Part shown: positions 22,253 through 33,594 of the stretch, piece by piece
Layout: the number at the start of each line of letters is the position of its first letter
Position numbering within the stretch: position 1 is the first letter of the stretch
NCBI RefSeq assembly: GCF_027943255.1
Contig: NC_072893.1
Span: 42,368,001-42,432,000, forward strand
Source: Anastrepha obliqua
Lineage: Eukaryota > Arthropoda > Insecta > Diptera > Tephritidae
Length of the DNA stretch: 64,000 bases
Direction of reading: 5' to 3'
Program-made: the position numbers and the translations under genes
Notes under the pieces: model-generated
Database searches by the model: none
The model's input: only the letters and a program-made list of their open reading frames with translations
What the model was told of the DNA's origin: nothing

Positions 22253-22535
22253 GACGGTCGGTTTGAATCTCGGTGAAAACACCAAAATTAAGAAAAACAT
22301 TTTTCTAATAGCGGTCGCTCCTCCGCAGGCAATGGCAAACCTCCGAGTGTATTTCTGCCATAAAAAAGCTCCTCATAAAAATATATATCTGCCGCTCGGA
22401 GTCGGTTTGAAACTGTAGGTCCCTACATTTGTGGAAAAACATCAAGACGCACACCACAAATAGAAGGAGGAGCTCGGCCAAACACCCAAAAAGGGTGTAC
22501 GCACCAATTATACATATATATTTATATACGTATTT
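22253..22535 (+). repeat. SINE family 1, copy truncated at 5' end
   Basis: The copy starts just before the B box (GGTTTGAATCT), so the A box is lost. The body carries the family landmarks: TTTTTCTAATAGCGGTCGC, CCTCCGAGTGTATTT, a GCCGCTCGGAGTCGG variant, GACGCACACCACAAATAG and a final AAAAAGGGTGTACGC. It ends in an AT-rich tail (ACATATATATTTATA). It is non-coding and was mobilised by LINE machinery in trans. Confidence 0.88.
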
Positions 22536-23157
22536 ATGTATGCGTGCTCAGAAATCTAGATAATCCAAGAAACAGTCTGTCTTGTATTTTCATATGTTTA
22601 CCTAACTAGCTGGTTTTTATCTGTGTATCTGTGTGTATATGTGCATGTTCCAAGTGCAAAGACAAAATAAATCATAACTGGATTAGGTAGCAACGCCAGA
22701 TTGCCCTTTTTTATTTTCAACATATGTACATTTTTCCGGCCTTTTAACTCTCTCATACTACTCTCTCTGTTTTCATTCGATTACCTTCCTTTTCCAACTG
22801 CAATTTTTCTTCTATTGCCTTATTTTATTTCTGTTTCTTTACTGCTGCAGTCGGCAAATACTTCGTTTGCTTGTGTATCATTCGCTTCCTGTCTCTGATT
22901 ATTCTATTTTTACTTTTTCCCTGCTAGACAGTTTATTCGTAGAACATTTTGTATGTCTCTGTATGCCTTTTGATTTCTTGTAAGTACATACATTTGTATG
23001 TATATGTAAGCTGTTTGCACGTATTTGCTTGTTTGCTTGATCATCATCTGATTGTTGATAAATATTTGCTAAGGATATGTTAATCAATATTTAGGCAATT
23101 TTTGTGACAAAAGATATGAGTGGAAAGAAGTGTATGAGTATTTGAGAAGAAGTCTAC
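22536..23157. other. No gene recognised
   Basis: T-rich DNA with repeated TATG and TTTT tracts. No coding similarity is seen. Confidence 0.5.
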
Positions 23158-23432
23158 ACAGTGGTTGCTAGAAGTAGCCGAACGGGTTGGTGCCTGACCA
23201 TCATTCGAAAGTGAACTGATTCGAAGTCCCGGGCACGAAACACCCCCCGAAGAAATCGTTTTTCTAATAGCGGTCGACCCTCGGCAGGTCCTCGGCAAAC
23301 CACCATGAAAAAGTTGGGGTGTCGTAAAATGTAGGACCAAAAATTTATGGAAAAACGTCAAGACGCACACCACAAATAGAAGGAAGAGCTCGACCAAACA
23401 AAGGAAAAAAGGACTTAAGCCCCACAATATAT
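23158..23432 (+). repeat. SINE family 1, divergent copy
   Basis: The A box TAGCCGAACGGG is at 23175-23186 and a B box GATTCGAAGTCC at about 23219-23230. The body has TTTTTCTAATAGCGGTCG and GACGCACACCACAAATAG. Part of the middle (the gene-sized CCGTTCGGAGTCGG block) is shortened. It ends in an AATATATAT tail into which a mariner has inserted at a TA (23432-23433). Confidence 0.85.
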
Positions 23433-23433
23433 A

Positions 23434-23697
23434 TTGGATTGTGGAATAAGTTCATAGCGTCTTTATATTTTCTTTTATTTTACAACGATTTGTTTGCTGT
23501 TTGGCAAAGGGTAAGTATTCATTCGATTCCTTTTGGTGTCAAAGACGAGTCTACAGCACGAAAATGGTTTGCAAAGTTCAAAAATGTCGATGATACGTCC
23601 CGCAGCGGAAGGCCTTCTGAATTCGATGAAGAACGTCCCAAATCACTTTTGAAGGAGAACGGTCGCCAAACCAGGAAAATAGCGCCTTTTCTCCTAA
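23434..23697 (+). pseudogene. mariner 5' fragment (helix-turn-helix domain)
   Basis: The terminus TTGGATTGTGGAATAAGTTC follows a TA. Coding then gives FGVKDESTARKWFAKFK, then SRSGRPSEFDEE, and ENGRQTRKIA, the mariner DNA-binding domain. At about 23697 it is cut off by the LINE. The first 80 bp are nearly the same as the opposite-strand 25970-26057 segment, so the two are the same family in inverted orientation. Confidence 0.82.
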
Positions 23698-24985
23698 AAC
23701 TCAACAGAAAGGACCTAAGAGTACTGGTGGCTGTGGAGCGCTTAGCACCAGTCCTACTGAATCGCTCAATGTACTAACACATCTATTGCCATTAGATTTA
23801 CACATTAAAACAATAGCTACTTGCAGCGCGGTGAGACTCAGAGACATAGGAAGCTGGACAACAAGGCCGTACGGTCACAGCAAGATCCTCCTACAGGGAC
23901 CCCCGCTGCTCAAAAACGGATCAGACTACACAGTCCCCGACCTCAACTTCAAGAAAGGCTTTACGGTACGTTTTCCACCGAGAGCCGAGTGGAGCAAAGG
24001 AGAGGTGATTGGAAGACACGATATCGAAATTTATACCGATGGTTCTAAGATGAACTGTGGTGTGGGAGCTGGCTTCCATTCGGAGCTACTCAACCTATCT
24101 CAATCAATTCGTCTTCCTGATTATGCCACCGTGTTCCAGGCAGAACTTTTAGCGATCAGAGAAGCATGCAAATCCCTAGAACTCTACAAGGTAGTTGGTG
24201 CAAGAGTAGCTATCTTCTCAGACAGTCAAGCAGCTATTAAGGCCTTAGACTCCAACTACATTTCATCCAAACTGGTCCTACAGTGTAGAGAGGAGCTGAA
24301 ACTGCTCAGCCATTGGCTTGAAATTACCCTGATATGGGTTCCCGGTCACAGGAACATACGAGGCAATGAGATAGCGGATGAGCTAGCAAGAAAGGGCAGG
24401 ACACTAGACATAGCAGAGGCGGTGGCAGTTGCCACCCCACTGAACACACTAAAAGCATCTATTGCTTCCCGCTATCATGCTTTAGCCGAAAAAAGATGGA
24501 AGCAAATACCTACATGTATCACAACAAAAAACACATGGCCGTCATATAAAATCCAAAGGACGAATGATCTGTTAGGATGTTCTCGGCCAAACATTTCACG
24601 TATCACTGCAACCCTTACAGGACATTGGAAAGTAGCGGATCATGCAGCAAGACTCAACCTAGCCTTCAATCCTATCTGTAGAAGCTGTCAAGCGGAAGGG
24701 GCGAAGGAAAGTCTGTTCCACTATTTATGTGAATGTCCGGGACTAGCCAGGGCACGACTCCGATCCTTCGGTAAGCCTTTCCTACAGCAAATTAAGGAGA
24801 TCTCAGTCATCGAGATAAAGGATTTGCTCCTATACTTGGACCTCACTAAATGGATCTGACTTGGAAACAACAACAAAAAAAAAACATCTCATCATTTCAC
24901 GAGATAGTGGTAGTAAAACGGTGCTGGTCACTAATTAGGAACATTTCAGCTAAGAAATGTTCAACCACCTCAACAACAACAACAA
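23698..24985 (+). mobile_element. RNase H-type LINE, 5'-truncated, well preserved 3' part
   Basis: The element starts abruptly in the linker between reverse transcriptase and RNase H (STSPTESLNVLTHLLPLDL) and runs through RNase H and the zinc motif to TGA at 24857-24859. A 3' tail of about 125 bp follows, with A-run and ACAACAACAACAA repeats. Removal of the 5' part is typical of target-primed reverse transcription. A short related tail is at 17915-18090. I- or LOA-type LINEs have this RNase H architecture. Confidence 0.88.
23786..24859 (+). CDS. LINE pol fragment: RNase H plus C-terminal zinc motif (partial)
   Basis: The frame is open for 357 codons; the 23786 start (TTG) is only the frame's edge, not a real start. 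RNase H catalytic residues are all visible: Asp85 in IYTDGSKM, Glu120 in FQAELLAI, Asp146 in IFSDSQAAI, Asp198 in GNEIADELA, with WVPGHR just before. The closing motif CRSCQAEGAKESLFHYLCEC (residues ~297-316) is the C-x2-C...H-x4-C element. RNase H removes the RNA strand of the cDNA hybrid during retrotransposition. The reverse transcriptase and endonuclease are missing. It is the cleanest LINE frame in the window. Confidence 0.88.
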   Translation: MPLDLHIKTIATCSAVRLRDIGSWTTRPYGHSKILLQGPPLLKNGSDYTVPDLNFKKGFTVRFPPRAEWSKGEVIGRHDIEIYTDGSKMNCGVGAGFHSELLNLSQSIRLPDYATVFQAELLAIREACKSLELYKVVGARVAIFSDSQAAIKALDSNYISSKLVLQCREELKLLSHWLEITLIWVPGHRNIRGNEIADELARKGRTLDIAEAVAVATPLNTLKASIASRYHALAEKRWKQIPTCITTKNTWPSYKIQRTNDLLGCSRPNISRITATLTGHWKVADHAARLNLAFNPICRSCQAEGAKESLFHYLCECPGLARARLRSFGKPFLQQIKEISVIEIKDLLLYLDLTKWI

Positions 24986-25385
24986 CTGGTGGCTGTAATC
25001 ACAGGGCACAACGTTTGTGGTCAGCATAGGCTGCCATGGGGGTCGTAGATAGCCCGATATGCCTATCCTGTCTTGAGAATGACGACACTGCAGAGCATTT
25101 TCCCTGTAGCTGTCCTGCGTTTTCCAGAATCAGACTTAGGGTATTGGGTTGTGATATATTGAGTATGGATAAAGTTCATACTCTTTCTGCTCCGGATATC
25201 TTAAAATTCATCAATGAATCCAAGAGATTTGTGGAAGAGTGACCTCAAACTAATTTATCCGTCTTACCACCCACGTTTCACCTTTCATATCTCTATTCTT
25301 TCTACTGAAATCTCTCCGAGTGTAGTACAATTGTCTCCTGACTGAGTGCTTGGGCTTGTCCAACCCCCCACAAATGTAATCTAAT
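24986..25385 (+). pseudogene. Second LINE 3' fragment, distinct family
   Basis: Coding 24986-25242 begins LVAVITGHNVCG and contains CLSCLENDDTAEHFPCSC (C-x2-C-x8-H-x4-C) and SAPDILKFI before TGA. A 3' tail with TCTAATCTAATAA follows. It lies directly behind the first LINE's tail in the same orientation. Only about 85 codons remain. Confidence 0.8.
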
Positions 25386-26057
25386 CTAATAACTCCTCTC
25401 GACCATTTTGCTGATACCGTTCCGCCAAAAATCGCCTGGTCTGGTGTCAAAGTTGTTGAGCCAGTTTTTAAGGAACTCTTTGTTATAGTAATCGGTCGGT
25501 GCAAGGTCCGGAGAATGCGGTGGATTTTGAAGGACTTCCCATTCGAGTTCTTGGAGTGCGGCTTTGACGACTTGTGCAACATGGAGTCTGGCATTGTCGT
25601 GGAGGTGTATGGTTTGATCATGTCGATCAGGTCTTTTCAGCCGAATAGGCCGAATAGCCTCATTCACGCAGTGTAGCTGGGCAATGTAGGGCTCCTTGTT
25701 GACCGTGGCATTCTTTTCGAGCATTTCCCAGTGCACCATGCAATCCCTGTCCTACCAAACCCATATCACGATCTCTTTTGGATGAAGATCCGGCTTGACT
25801 CTCGCGTTTGGCGTATCTCCTGGAGCCCCCCACTCCTTTTTTTGCTTCATATTGATGTACGAGTATAGGCACCATTTCCCATCTCCCGTGACGGTTCGGT
25901 GCAAAAAGTCTCAGAGCTAATAAGAAATTAAGTTACTCAAAAATACAATTAACATAGATTTGTAAAGCAGAAAGAGCTGCCCTTTGCCAAATAGCAAACA
26001 AATCGTTGTAAAATGAAAGAAAATATAAAAACGCTATGGACTTATTTCCCGAGCCAA
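25386..26057 (-). pseudogene. mariner (DD34D), helix-turn-helix deleted
   Basis: The minus-strand 5' end is at 26057 (TTGGCTCGGGAAATAAGTCC, TA outside). About 130 bp in, the sequence jumps to the core: an NARVKPDLHPKEIVIWVW segment, MVHWEMLEKNATVNKE, HLHDNARLHVAQVV (second Asp) and NPPHSPDLAPTDYY (third Asp), 34 residues apart by my count. The DNA-binding domain is missing. The 3' repeat is not recognised at 25386. Confidence 0.82.
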
Positions 26058-27904
26058 TATAATATTTCTTGGTATTTGTAAAAATATCTTTTGTTTTTCT
26101 GGAATAGAGGACACTAATAAATATTTTCTCCCTGACCAAAAAACATACTAAGCGTTTTTTTATTAAGCTTTTAACTAAAACCAATCATTGAAACCCATGG
26201 CGCGCAAACGAGGTAATGCAGAAAACATCGAAATGTTTTTAGGTGTTTATATTTATATGCCCGCAACTTTATATCAAAGGCGCAAACGCATGTTGGATGC
26301 ATATATGAAGCGGACAAAAAAACCTGAAACAACTAACTGCAACAGCAACGGCATAGCAGACGACGAATGGCAATGGCATCGTAGTGGTTGAAGCTGTGGT
26401 AGTGCCTGACTCGTAGCAGCCAAACCAAAGCCAGCTACAGCAACAAATAAATATTTGTAATTTAAATGCATATTTACGTTTAACAAATTTTGCATGCATG
26501 TCTGAGTAAGCACTCTAGCATAATCCGAGCGCGCAGTTAGCCGACGGCAACAACAATAATAATTTTACAACAACAAAGTCCAAATATGCAGTTGACAATA
26601 AGCAAAATGCTGCTTACTAGTTTCCGCGCTCGTTACGACTGCCAGTATTGCGACAGACAAACGACGAGTATTTTGTATGCGAAGTACAAAATGTCGCAGA
26701 CTTGGCAAGCGACCCAGCGAACCAAAGGACCAGCAAGTCAACGAGCCATTGAACTGGCCAACAATGTGAATTGCAACAATAATATAACAAGGACAAAATG
26801 CAAAGCGATAAATAATAAAAGGCGAGGTCGGAACAAAGCAAGCTCATGAGCTCACAGCACAAGCAATGGTCAGAACAGAGAAAGCAAACTGTAATGAAAT
26901 CAAAAGCGAGGCCGAGAGTACAATGTGTTGATGGAGAATGTGAATAGCGGTAGATAGTGTGGTGGAGGGGAAACGTGTAGAAGCAGTGAAGGAGATATTC
27001 GCATAGAAGGCGGAAAAGTGAAACGAAATGGAGCAAAGTGTTGCGGTGAAGTGAATCGGCGGAAGTGTGTGCAAAGGACACTGACACAAAGGACCACCGA
27101 CAACAATGACCGACAAAGTAGTCACACACACACACACACAAGAAATGTAAAGCAGCACTCACAATCGCACACGCATATGTGTTTATGAATAAAAGAAATA
27201 CATATATAGTTAGACGTATGCAGTCGGACGCGCCACAAGCTGACATGCAGATATCCTGGCATTCGAGCGGATGTTAAGTGAAGCTACTTGCACGCATTAC
27301 ATTTTTTCCAGCTTTAAGCTTGCAAGCGCATGTGTTTGCGTTTGTGAGTGTGTGCCCATTGTACGCTTGCAAGCGAGTGTAATGCGATATGTAAATAATG
27401 TGCACGAGCCAACGAGGCAAACAAAAATTTCAAAAAAAAAAATTTAAAAAAAGATAAAAAAAAGATTAAAAAAAATGAACAGAAGGAAAGCAGAACATAG
27501 CAGAAAGCAGAGTTTTTTTCTTATGTTCACAAACATTTCCTTTTTTATTTTACTTCGAATTTATTTTTCATGCTTTCAGAGATTTGATTAGAAAATTTGT
27601 TACTTTCCGGTTAGCCGTCATGGGCACTGCAATCGGCAAAAAAGTGTCTAAAAGAATGCATGCACATTTTTAAGACGCAGGAAACTAAGTCAAAATAAAT
27701 TGCTTTAATACCAGCTTGAGCAAAAAGTTTCCGGTGCAACCGCCAGATGACGCTCTAACTCAACTGATTTGAGTTCTATTTTTGGGTTAGGTTGCCACGT
27801 CTGTGGTTAACTTTTTTTATCGTCATTCAGTGACATTTGTAAAAGTTACGCCACCTTTAGCAATTCTACCTCTGCAGTTGTTTTCGATTTTTTACAGTTT
27901 TACA
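26058..27904. other. No gene recognised
   Basis: Contains many overlapping short frames on both strands (26188-27246) that are compositional artefacts of AC/GT-rich sequence. A CA microsatellite occurs at 27122-27142. A long A-rich tract lies at 27430-27480. No element ends or domains are recognised. Confidence 0.5.
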
Positions 27905-29718
27905 ATGAATTTGAATTTTTAACAACGAACATACAAACATTAAATTTTGCGTTAAAAATGGATTCAATGGTGCGAAAATCTTAGAATTAATGGGAAACTG
28001 TTTCGGTAATGAACCTCTAAAGAAACCCGCCATTTACGAATGGCATGATCGCTTCAGAAGAGATCGGGAGTTCATCGAGTATAACGAACGGAGTGGCAGC
28101 CCGTCGACATCGAAAGCTGATGAAAGAAAAGTTGATGAGAAACCCCAAATTAACAGTCGAAGAGCTGGCAGAGGACTTGAACATTGTTTATGGCTCCATT
28201 TTTTTTCCTTATTCACTCCTCTCGGGAGAATAAGGCGTCGACAAGACTCTTCCATCGTACACGGTTCTGTGCTGTTGTGTTTGCACCGTCCCATTTGATG
28301 TCGGCATCTGCTAATTCGCGCAGCATCGACCTTCTTCAAGTATTGTTTGGTCGACCGCGACCTCTGCTCCCTTGCGGGTTCCAATCCAGTGCCATTCTCG
28401 TGATGCTATCTGGTGTGACCTATCCATCGCCACTTTCTGCGTTTGATTTGACTAAAGATGGGTTTCTCGTTCGTTAATCTCCACAGTGCGTCGTTACTGA
28501 TGGTGTTTGGCCAGAATATTCTGCAGATGATACGGAGACATATGTTGATGAAGGATTGTAGCCGCTGTGTGATGGTGTTCGAGGCAAGCCATGTTTCGCT
28601 TCCGTACCACAATACTGCCTTTACGCATGAGCCGAATATTCGTAGTTCAGTGCGTCTGGAATTTTGCGAACTCGCCCATACTGTATGCCGCACGCCCTTG
28701 CTTTGTTTAGTTTGATGCTAGGCACATCTCCATCTGCTCTACCATCTGCGTGATGATGCAGCCGAGTTAGCAGAAGCTTTCAACGAATTCCAACGGGCAT
28801 CCGTCAACCAATATCTACCTTGCGTGTGGTTAACTCTCATGGCCTTGGTCTTGGCGATGTTGACCTCCAGTCCGACAGTGCATGCCAACGCGACTAGTTT
28901 GCCCTCCTTCGCTTGCTTGTCAGAGAGTTTGTGAGAGAGGAGGCAGATGTCATCGGCGAAGTACAGGTCCTCAAGATGTCGCCAGACATCTTGGCTCCAT
29001 TAGGATACTGAAATTAATGATTTGGGTTTACGTCGTGTTGCTGCAAAGTTGGTTCCAAAGGACTTGAATGTTATGCAAAAAAGTCTGAATCTGACCCAAC
29101 ATTCATATAAGGTACCATTGCTGGAGACAAGACGTGGGCTAATGAGTGCAACACGCAATTCGGCTATCAGGCGAGTGAGTGGAGAGTTCCGAATGAACCA
29201 AGACGAAAAAAAACCAGATCTTTTTCAGGAGAAAAAGAAAACAATGTTCACGGTTTTTATAGATTACTCATACAAGGGTATTGTACACCAAGAATTTTTG
29301 CCAGATGGTCAGACAGTTAATAGGGATTATTATTTGGGCGTTATGAGACGTTTGCGTGAAGCATTTCGCCAAAAAAAGAGAGTTTGTAGGAAACAACTCG
29401 TGAATTTTGTACTTTGGTAACTTACCGTTCGCGCTGTGCCATCATTACCGTGAATTTTTGCGAAACGAATACCATCAAAGAGCCATCGAAATTACTTGAT
29501 ATGACACCCTGCCATATTTTTCTGTTTGATAGAGTCAAAAAAAACGACTACGAGGAGCGCGTTTTAACAGCCGAAAGGAAGTAATGGAACAATTGAAGAC
29601 GGTTCTGGTGGCTATACCAAAAATATAGTTTCAGAAAGCTGGATTAACCGCTGGTATAAGGGCGTTGCAGTTGATGGGCAGCACTTTAAACCCGATAATA
29701 TCACTTTGGAGGAATAAA
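27905..29718 (+). mobile_element. mariner element split by an RTE-like LINE
   Basis: Coding starts near ATG 27905 with stops, then shows FCVKNGFNGAKILELM-like text, YEWHDRF, RSGSPSTSKADE, and LTVEELAEDLNIVYGS, a mariner DNA-binding domain. At 28200 it is cut by a LINE and resumes at 28992-29001 with the GLRRVAAKLVPKDLN block. The core follows (29022-29420: FTVFIDYSYKGIVHQEFLPD, YYLGVMRRLREAFRQK). The catalytic Asp blocks after 29420 are too eroded to name with confidence, and a tail ends at TAA near 29717. Confidence 0.83.
28201..28991 (-). pseudogene. RTE-like LINE (family B) 3' end inserted in the mariner
   Basis: TGGCTCCATT occurs at 28191-28200 and 28992-29001, a perfect 10-bp target duplication. 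The LINE is on the minus strand, and T's at 28201-28206 are its A-tail. Reverse-transcriptase C-terminal text is clear: LWYGSETWLASNTITQRLQ, then IICRIFWPNTISNDALW, then RRKWRWIGHT. A RSRSTKQYLKKVDA-like segment closes it. The 791-bp insert is 5'-truncated and frameshifted. Confidence 0.9.
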
Positions 29719-30189
29719 CTTGTATTTTAATTTTCTGAATATATCCTGAGAACGTTTTGATCACTCGGTATTATCAGTAGATTTTTAACATTCATTCTGC
29801 TAAGAGCCAATCGGTTCACATAAGCACCTAATTGGAGCCAATCAGTCTTTAGCATGGTGAGTGTCTTTCGCGAGCTTGTGTCCATATATGGGTTCCTACT
29901 TTGGTAATGGTGTGGAGCGAAAATCTTTCTTCCGGTAAATTTAGGCCTCATCTATTTGCCACTATCTCTGCTCGCTATCTCTCTGCTCGACTAACTTGAT
30001 GTCCTTCAAAGTCGCAGAGAGCCATCAAAGGTCTGAGTTTGGCCACACCTCTGCATTCTGTATATCGCCGATTGGACGAGCGTTAGGAATGCGTCTAAAA
30101 TGAGGGGCACAATTCTGCTGCTTCGGATGACCAAACCTTGTAATTGTATCATCTTTGGAATGTTGTCAGTGAATGGCCGCGATAAACGT
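29719..30189. other. No gene recognised
   Basis: Spacer between the split mariner and the DD41D relic. The minus frame at 29727-29951 shows no family similarity. Confidence 0.45.
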
Positions 30190-30680
30190 CTTTTTGATGT
30201 CGCAAATTTGAGCCCGTACTCTCAACAATCTCCACGAAATTTGGTTCCAACATGACGGCACTACTTACCATACAGCTCGTGAAACAATGGTTTTCCTGCG
30301 TCGTCGTATCTTTCAGCAATTTGTCTCTCCTCTTGGACCGGTGGATTTCCCACCAAAATCGTGGGATATCACACCTTTGGACTTTTATTTGTGGACGATG
30401 TAAAGTCTAAATGCGTTGCGGATAAACCAGCGTCGATTGAGGCACTGGAAACCAATATTACTAAAATTATTCACGAGGTATCGACCGATGTCCTTTAGCG
30501 AGTCATTCAAAATTGGTGTTTACGATGGCCCAGTTACGGCTAACATTTGAAAGGGATAATCATTAAAAAATAAATGCCATGAATGGATCTACACAAAAAT
30601 AAGAAATATTTCCCATCAATTTGAATTTTCGTTGGCTTTATTTCAATTTAGAATCCTGTACATCTAAATTGATCACCCTT
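30190..30680 (+). pseudogene. DD41D element 3' half
   Basis: Coding shows IWFQHDGTTYHTARETMVFL (second Asp block; a His replaces the usual second Gln) and SWDITPLDFYLW (third Asp), with 41 residues between them. The tail follows with stops. The right terminus read inward, AAAGGGTGATCAATTTA, ends near 30680 and belongs to the AAGGGTGAT subfamily of copy C. The 5' half is missing. Confidence 0.85.
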
Positions 30681-31305
30681 TACAAGCATTATAGTCAAAT
30701 ACTCAGATGCTCCCGAAAGAGAAGTCAGGCACTATTCGCCTAATTTCGAGCACGCAATCAGTGAACTGAAGGCTTTGATTGCCGTTTATCAATCAAAATA
30801 AATGTTTATCTTCTAAAAGGTATTGTGCCAGTAAGCAGTTCATCGACGGAAGAGAAGTCTAAGTTTACCCTTCATAGAGAGTTTCTCAGAGTAGACTCTG
30901 TAATAAAGCTTTCCATCTAACTTCGAACCAATCGTGATGAGATTTATTGAAACTTGTCTGCGGATATTACTCCTCGTCCATGCCACATTTGAGAGCATGC
31001 GCTTGAAGAGGAAGGATCCGATTGAAAACTATTTAGGCACCCAATTTCGGTTCTCCCATACCAGTTTGCTTCTAAATCAAAAAATATTCTGTATAAGGGA
31101 CTCACTTGCACAGAAAACTGTATGCGTTCACCAATAAAAGAAATACAGGGTCCGACACTCGAAGTGTAACCAACTTCAGACCACTTGCGCAACTGATACC
31201 CGTGCAGGGGTCTGTTAGTTGGATAAATCACAGTCCAGAGTATTGTTTACAAGCGCGCGGAAGCATTTTGCCGAGAGTAAACGCGAAAAAAGAAAACCAG
31301 TAATG
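30681..31305. other. No gene recognised
   Basis: No domain or element end is seen. The frames at 30934-31303 on both strands overlap each other and carry no motif. Confidence 0.45.
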
Positions 31306-31592
31306 GACGGTGACCACTGTAGCCGAATGGGCTGGTACGTGACTACCTTCGGAATTCACAGAGAGAACGTCGGTTCGCATCTCGGTGAAACACCAAAATT
31401 AAGAAAAACATTTTTCTAATAGCGGTTGCCTCTCGGCAGGCAATTGCAAACCTCCGAGTGTATTTCTGTCGTTCGGAGTCGGCTTGAAACTGCAGGTCCC
31501 TCCATTTGTGGAACAACATCAAGACGCATACCACAAACACCTAAAAAGGGTGTACGCGCCAATTATATACATTATATATATATTAGATTTCA
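31306..31592 (+). repeat. SINE family 1 copy, near full length
   Basis: The A box TAGCCGAATGGG (31320-31331) matches the pol III consensus. The B box is GGTTCGCATCT (31372-31382), with one substitution. The tRNA-like head of about 80 bp, close to tRNA-Ser/Leu layout, is followed by the family body and AAAAAGGGTGTACGCGCC, then a TATATATATATTAG tail. A short part between CCGAGTGTATTTCTG and TCGTTCGGAG is missing. Confidence 0.9.
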
Positions 31593-31599
31593 AACTTAA

Positions 31600-32625
31600 T
31601 AGTGTGATTTAATTATATTTGGCTGAAAAACCACAACCAGCGATTATTCGTGAGCTCCAGCCCCTTAAAGTAAATAAAGTTTTTGTTTATCGCACCATTA
31701 CTCGTTACAATGTTACTGGTAGCAACGCGAAACGTCATGGAGATGGTCATCAAAAAACTGCAACGTCACATGAATTGCTTCAAAAAGTGAAAAAGCGACT
31801 TGAGCAAAATCCCCGACGAAGTGCCAACCAAATGGCGAAAGAACTTAAAATATCTGACCGTAGCAACCGCGGCATACTGAAAAATGAGCTTAAAGTCTAG
31901 CCTTACAAGATCCAAAAGGTGCATGATCTCACATCAAAGCAGCAACAAGTCAGACTTGAGAGAGCGAAGGAGTTGCTTCGCTTGGCCGAAAGCGGTCATT
32001 GTGTTTTCTGACGAAAAAATCTTTCAAATTGAGTAATCCGTAAACTACCAAAACGATAGAGTTTATTTGACCGACCGTTCATATGAGAATTTGTGACATC
32101 GATTGGCCACCAGGCGGCAGCACCCAGGTAATGGTTTGGGCCGCTGTAACCGCAGATGGGCGCTCTTCAATCGTTTTCATCGAGCCTGACGAGTCAAGGT
32201 AAATGCGAAATATTATCGGGAAAGTATTCTGGAAGTTGCTTTGAAGTTGTGAGCAGACAAACATTTCAGTGGCAGGCCATGAACGTTTTAACAGAACTCG
32301 GCACCGTCTCACAAAACTCGAGTAAACCAAGAATGGCTAAAAAACAACGTTCCGAACTTTATAACGTCCACACAATGGCTCTAAAATACACCAGACGGGA
32401 ATCCGATGGATTATTATCTTTAGGCCATTTTGGAAAGCAAGGTCCGAATTAAAAGATCCTCGAATCGCGAGGCGCTGAAAAAAACCATTGTCTGCGAGTG
32501 AGCCAAAATACCTGCAAGCCACATTCGGGCAACTTGTAATTAGTTTCTTGATCGCCTTAGGGCCATAGTCAAGGCCGAGACGCATTCATTAAAGGTGGTG
32601 GCACTAGGCCAACAACAATGTTATG
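31600..32625 (+). pseudogene. maT-like (DD37D) transposase pseudogene
   Basis: The N-terminal helix-turn-helix text is long and clear (31619-31900: FVYRTITRYN, KVKKRLEQNPRRSANQMAKE). Then come VVFSDEKIFQI (first Asp), YLTDRSYEN, QQNSAPSHKTRVNQEWLKNN and NPMDYYL. By my count 37 residues separate the second and third acidic positions, the DD37D (maT) spacing. The second catalytic Asp is changed to Asn (QQN for QQD), and there are several stops. No terminal repeats are recognised. Confidence 0.82.
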
Positions 32626-33594
32626 TACATTTGATTGTCAAAGTAAAGTATTGGGAAACTAGTAAACAAATAATGAATTCGCCTTGTTTCATTCCGGGCT
32701 GACAGCCACATGGACACGACGAAAGAAAAAACACAAATCAGCTGATTTACCAACACCAGCTTTAATAGATTAGCCTTTGTCAAGGCAAAAGGTGGTCATA
32801 TCGAGAAAAAGTAAATTGATTCTTAATTTTGTATTATTTTCACACATTTTTTACTTTCAATTGAGTGCCGGACCCTGTAATCACTTATGTTTTGATCTAA
32901 ACGAAAAAAAAATAATTGTCGATGGTGAATGATATTAAAGCGTTCACACACAATTATCCCAAGCTGTTATGAGCGCAAGGAAGTGAAAACCCTTTTTCAA
33001 CCCCAATTTCGAAAGTTCAATATAGTGAAAAGTGGCTGCTATGATACTTTTACAAATGTTACCAATATACACTTGTGTTCACAATAATGGCAGCACAAAG
33101 TTGTCACTAATTGTTAATTTTTTTTTTTTAATTTTTACAAAAATAGAAACCCCCCGAAATTATTTCACATATTGACAAATTTTCACTATTTCCTTTTTTA
33201 ATTTCAATAATTTTTCGACAAAATCGATCACCCACTACGCAAGCAACAGGCTGGTTTTAGGTCAAGGAAATAATGTTTGAATCTAATAGCCGTACTTCAA
33301 ATTATTGCAGAATAAGTTAACGAATTGCAGGAAATCTTTCACGTTTTTTTGTGGAGTTTAAGAAAGTGTTAAATAGGTTGTGACATGAAAATAGTTCGGA
33401 CGCCCTCAAGCGTCGCGGAGTTTCACATGAAATTTTCAGTATTATTATAGCCCAATACTTGAAATTCAAATGCCGAGTGCTACACGAGGGTACAAGCCTA
33501 TCAAAACCTGTGGCTGGTGGCAAACAAGGCTGTATACTATTGTCTTTTCTAGCACAGGCAGGGTATATCTTTGGAGTCCTATGAGTATGGATCA
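32626..33594. other. No gene recognised
   Basis: AT-rich DNA with a T-run at about 33118-33130. No coding similarity or element ends are visible. Confidence 0.5.

Noticed and set aside
26617..27246. 209-codon minus-strand frame, Cys/Leu/Ser-rich
   Set aside because: Several overlapping frames in the same AC-rich stretch, no domain, composition-driven.
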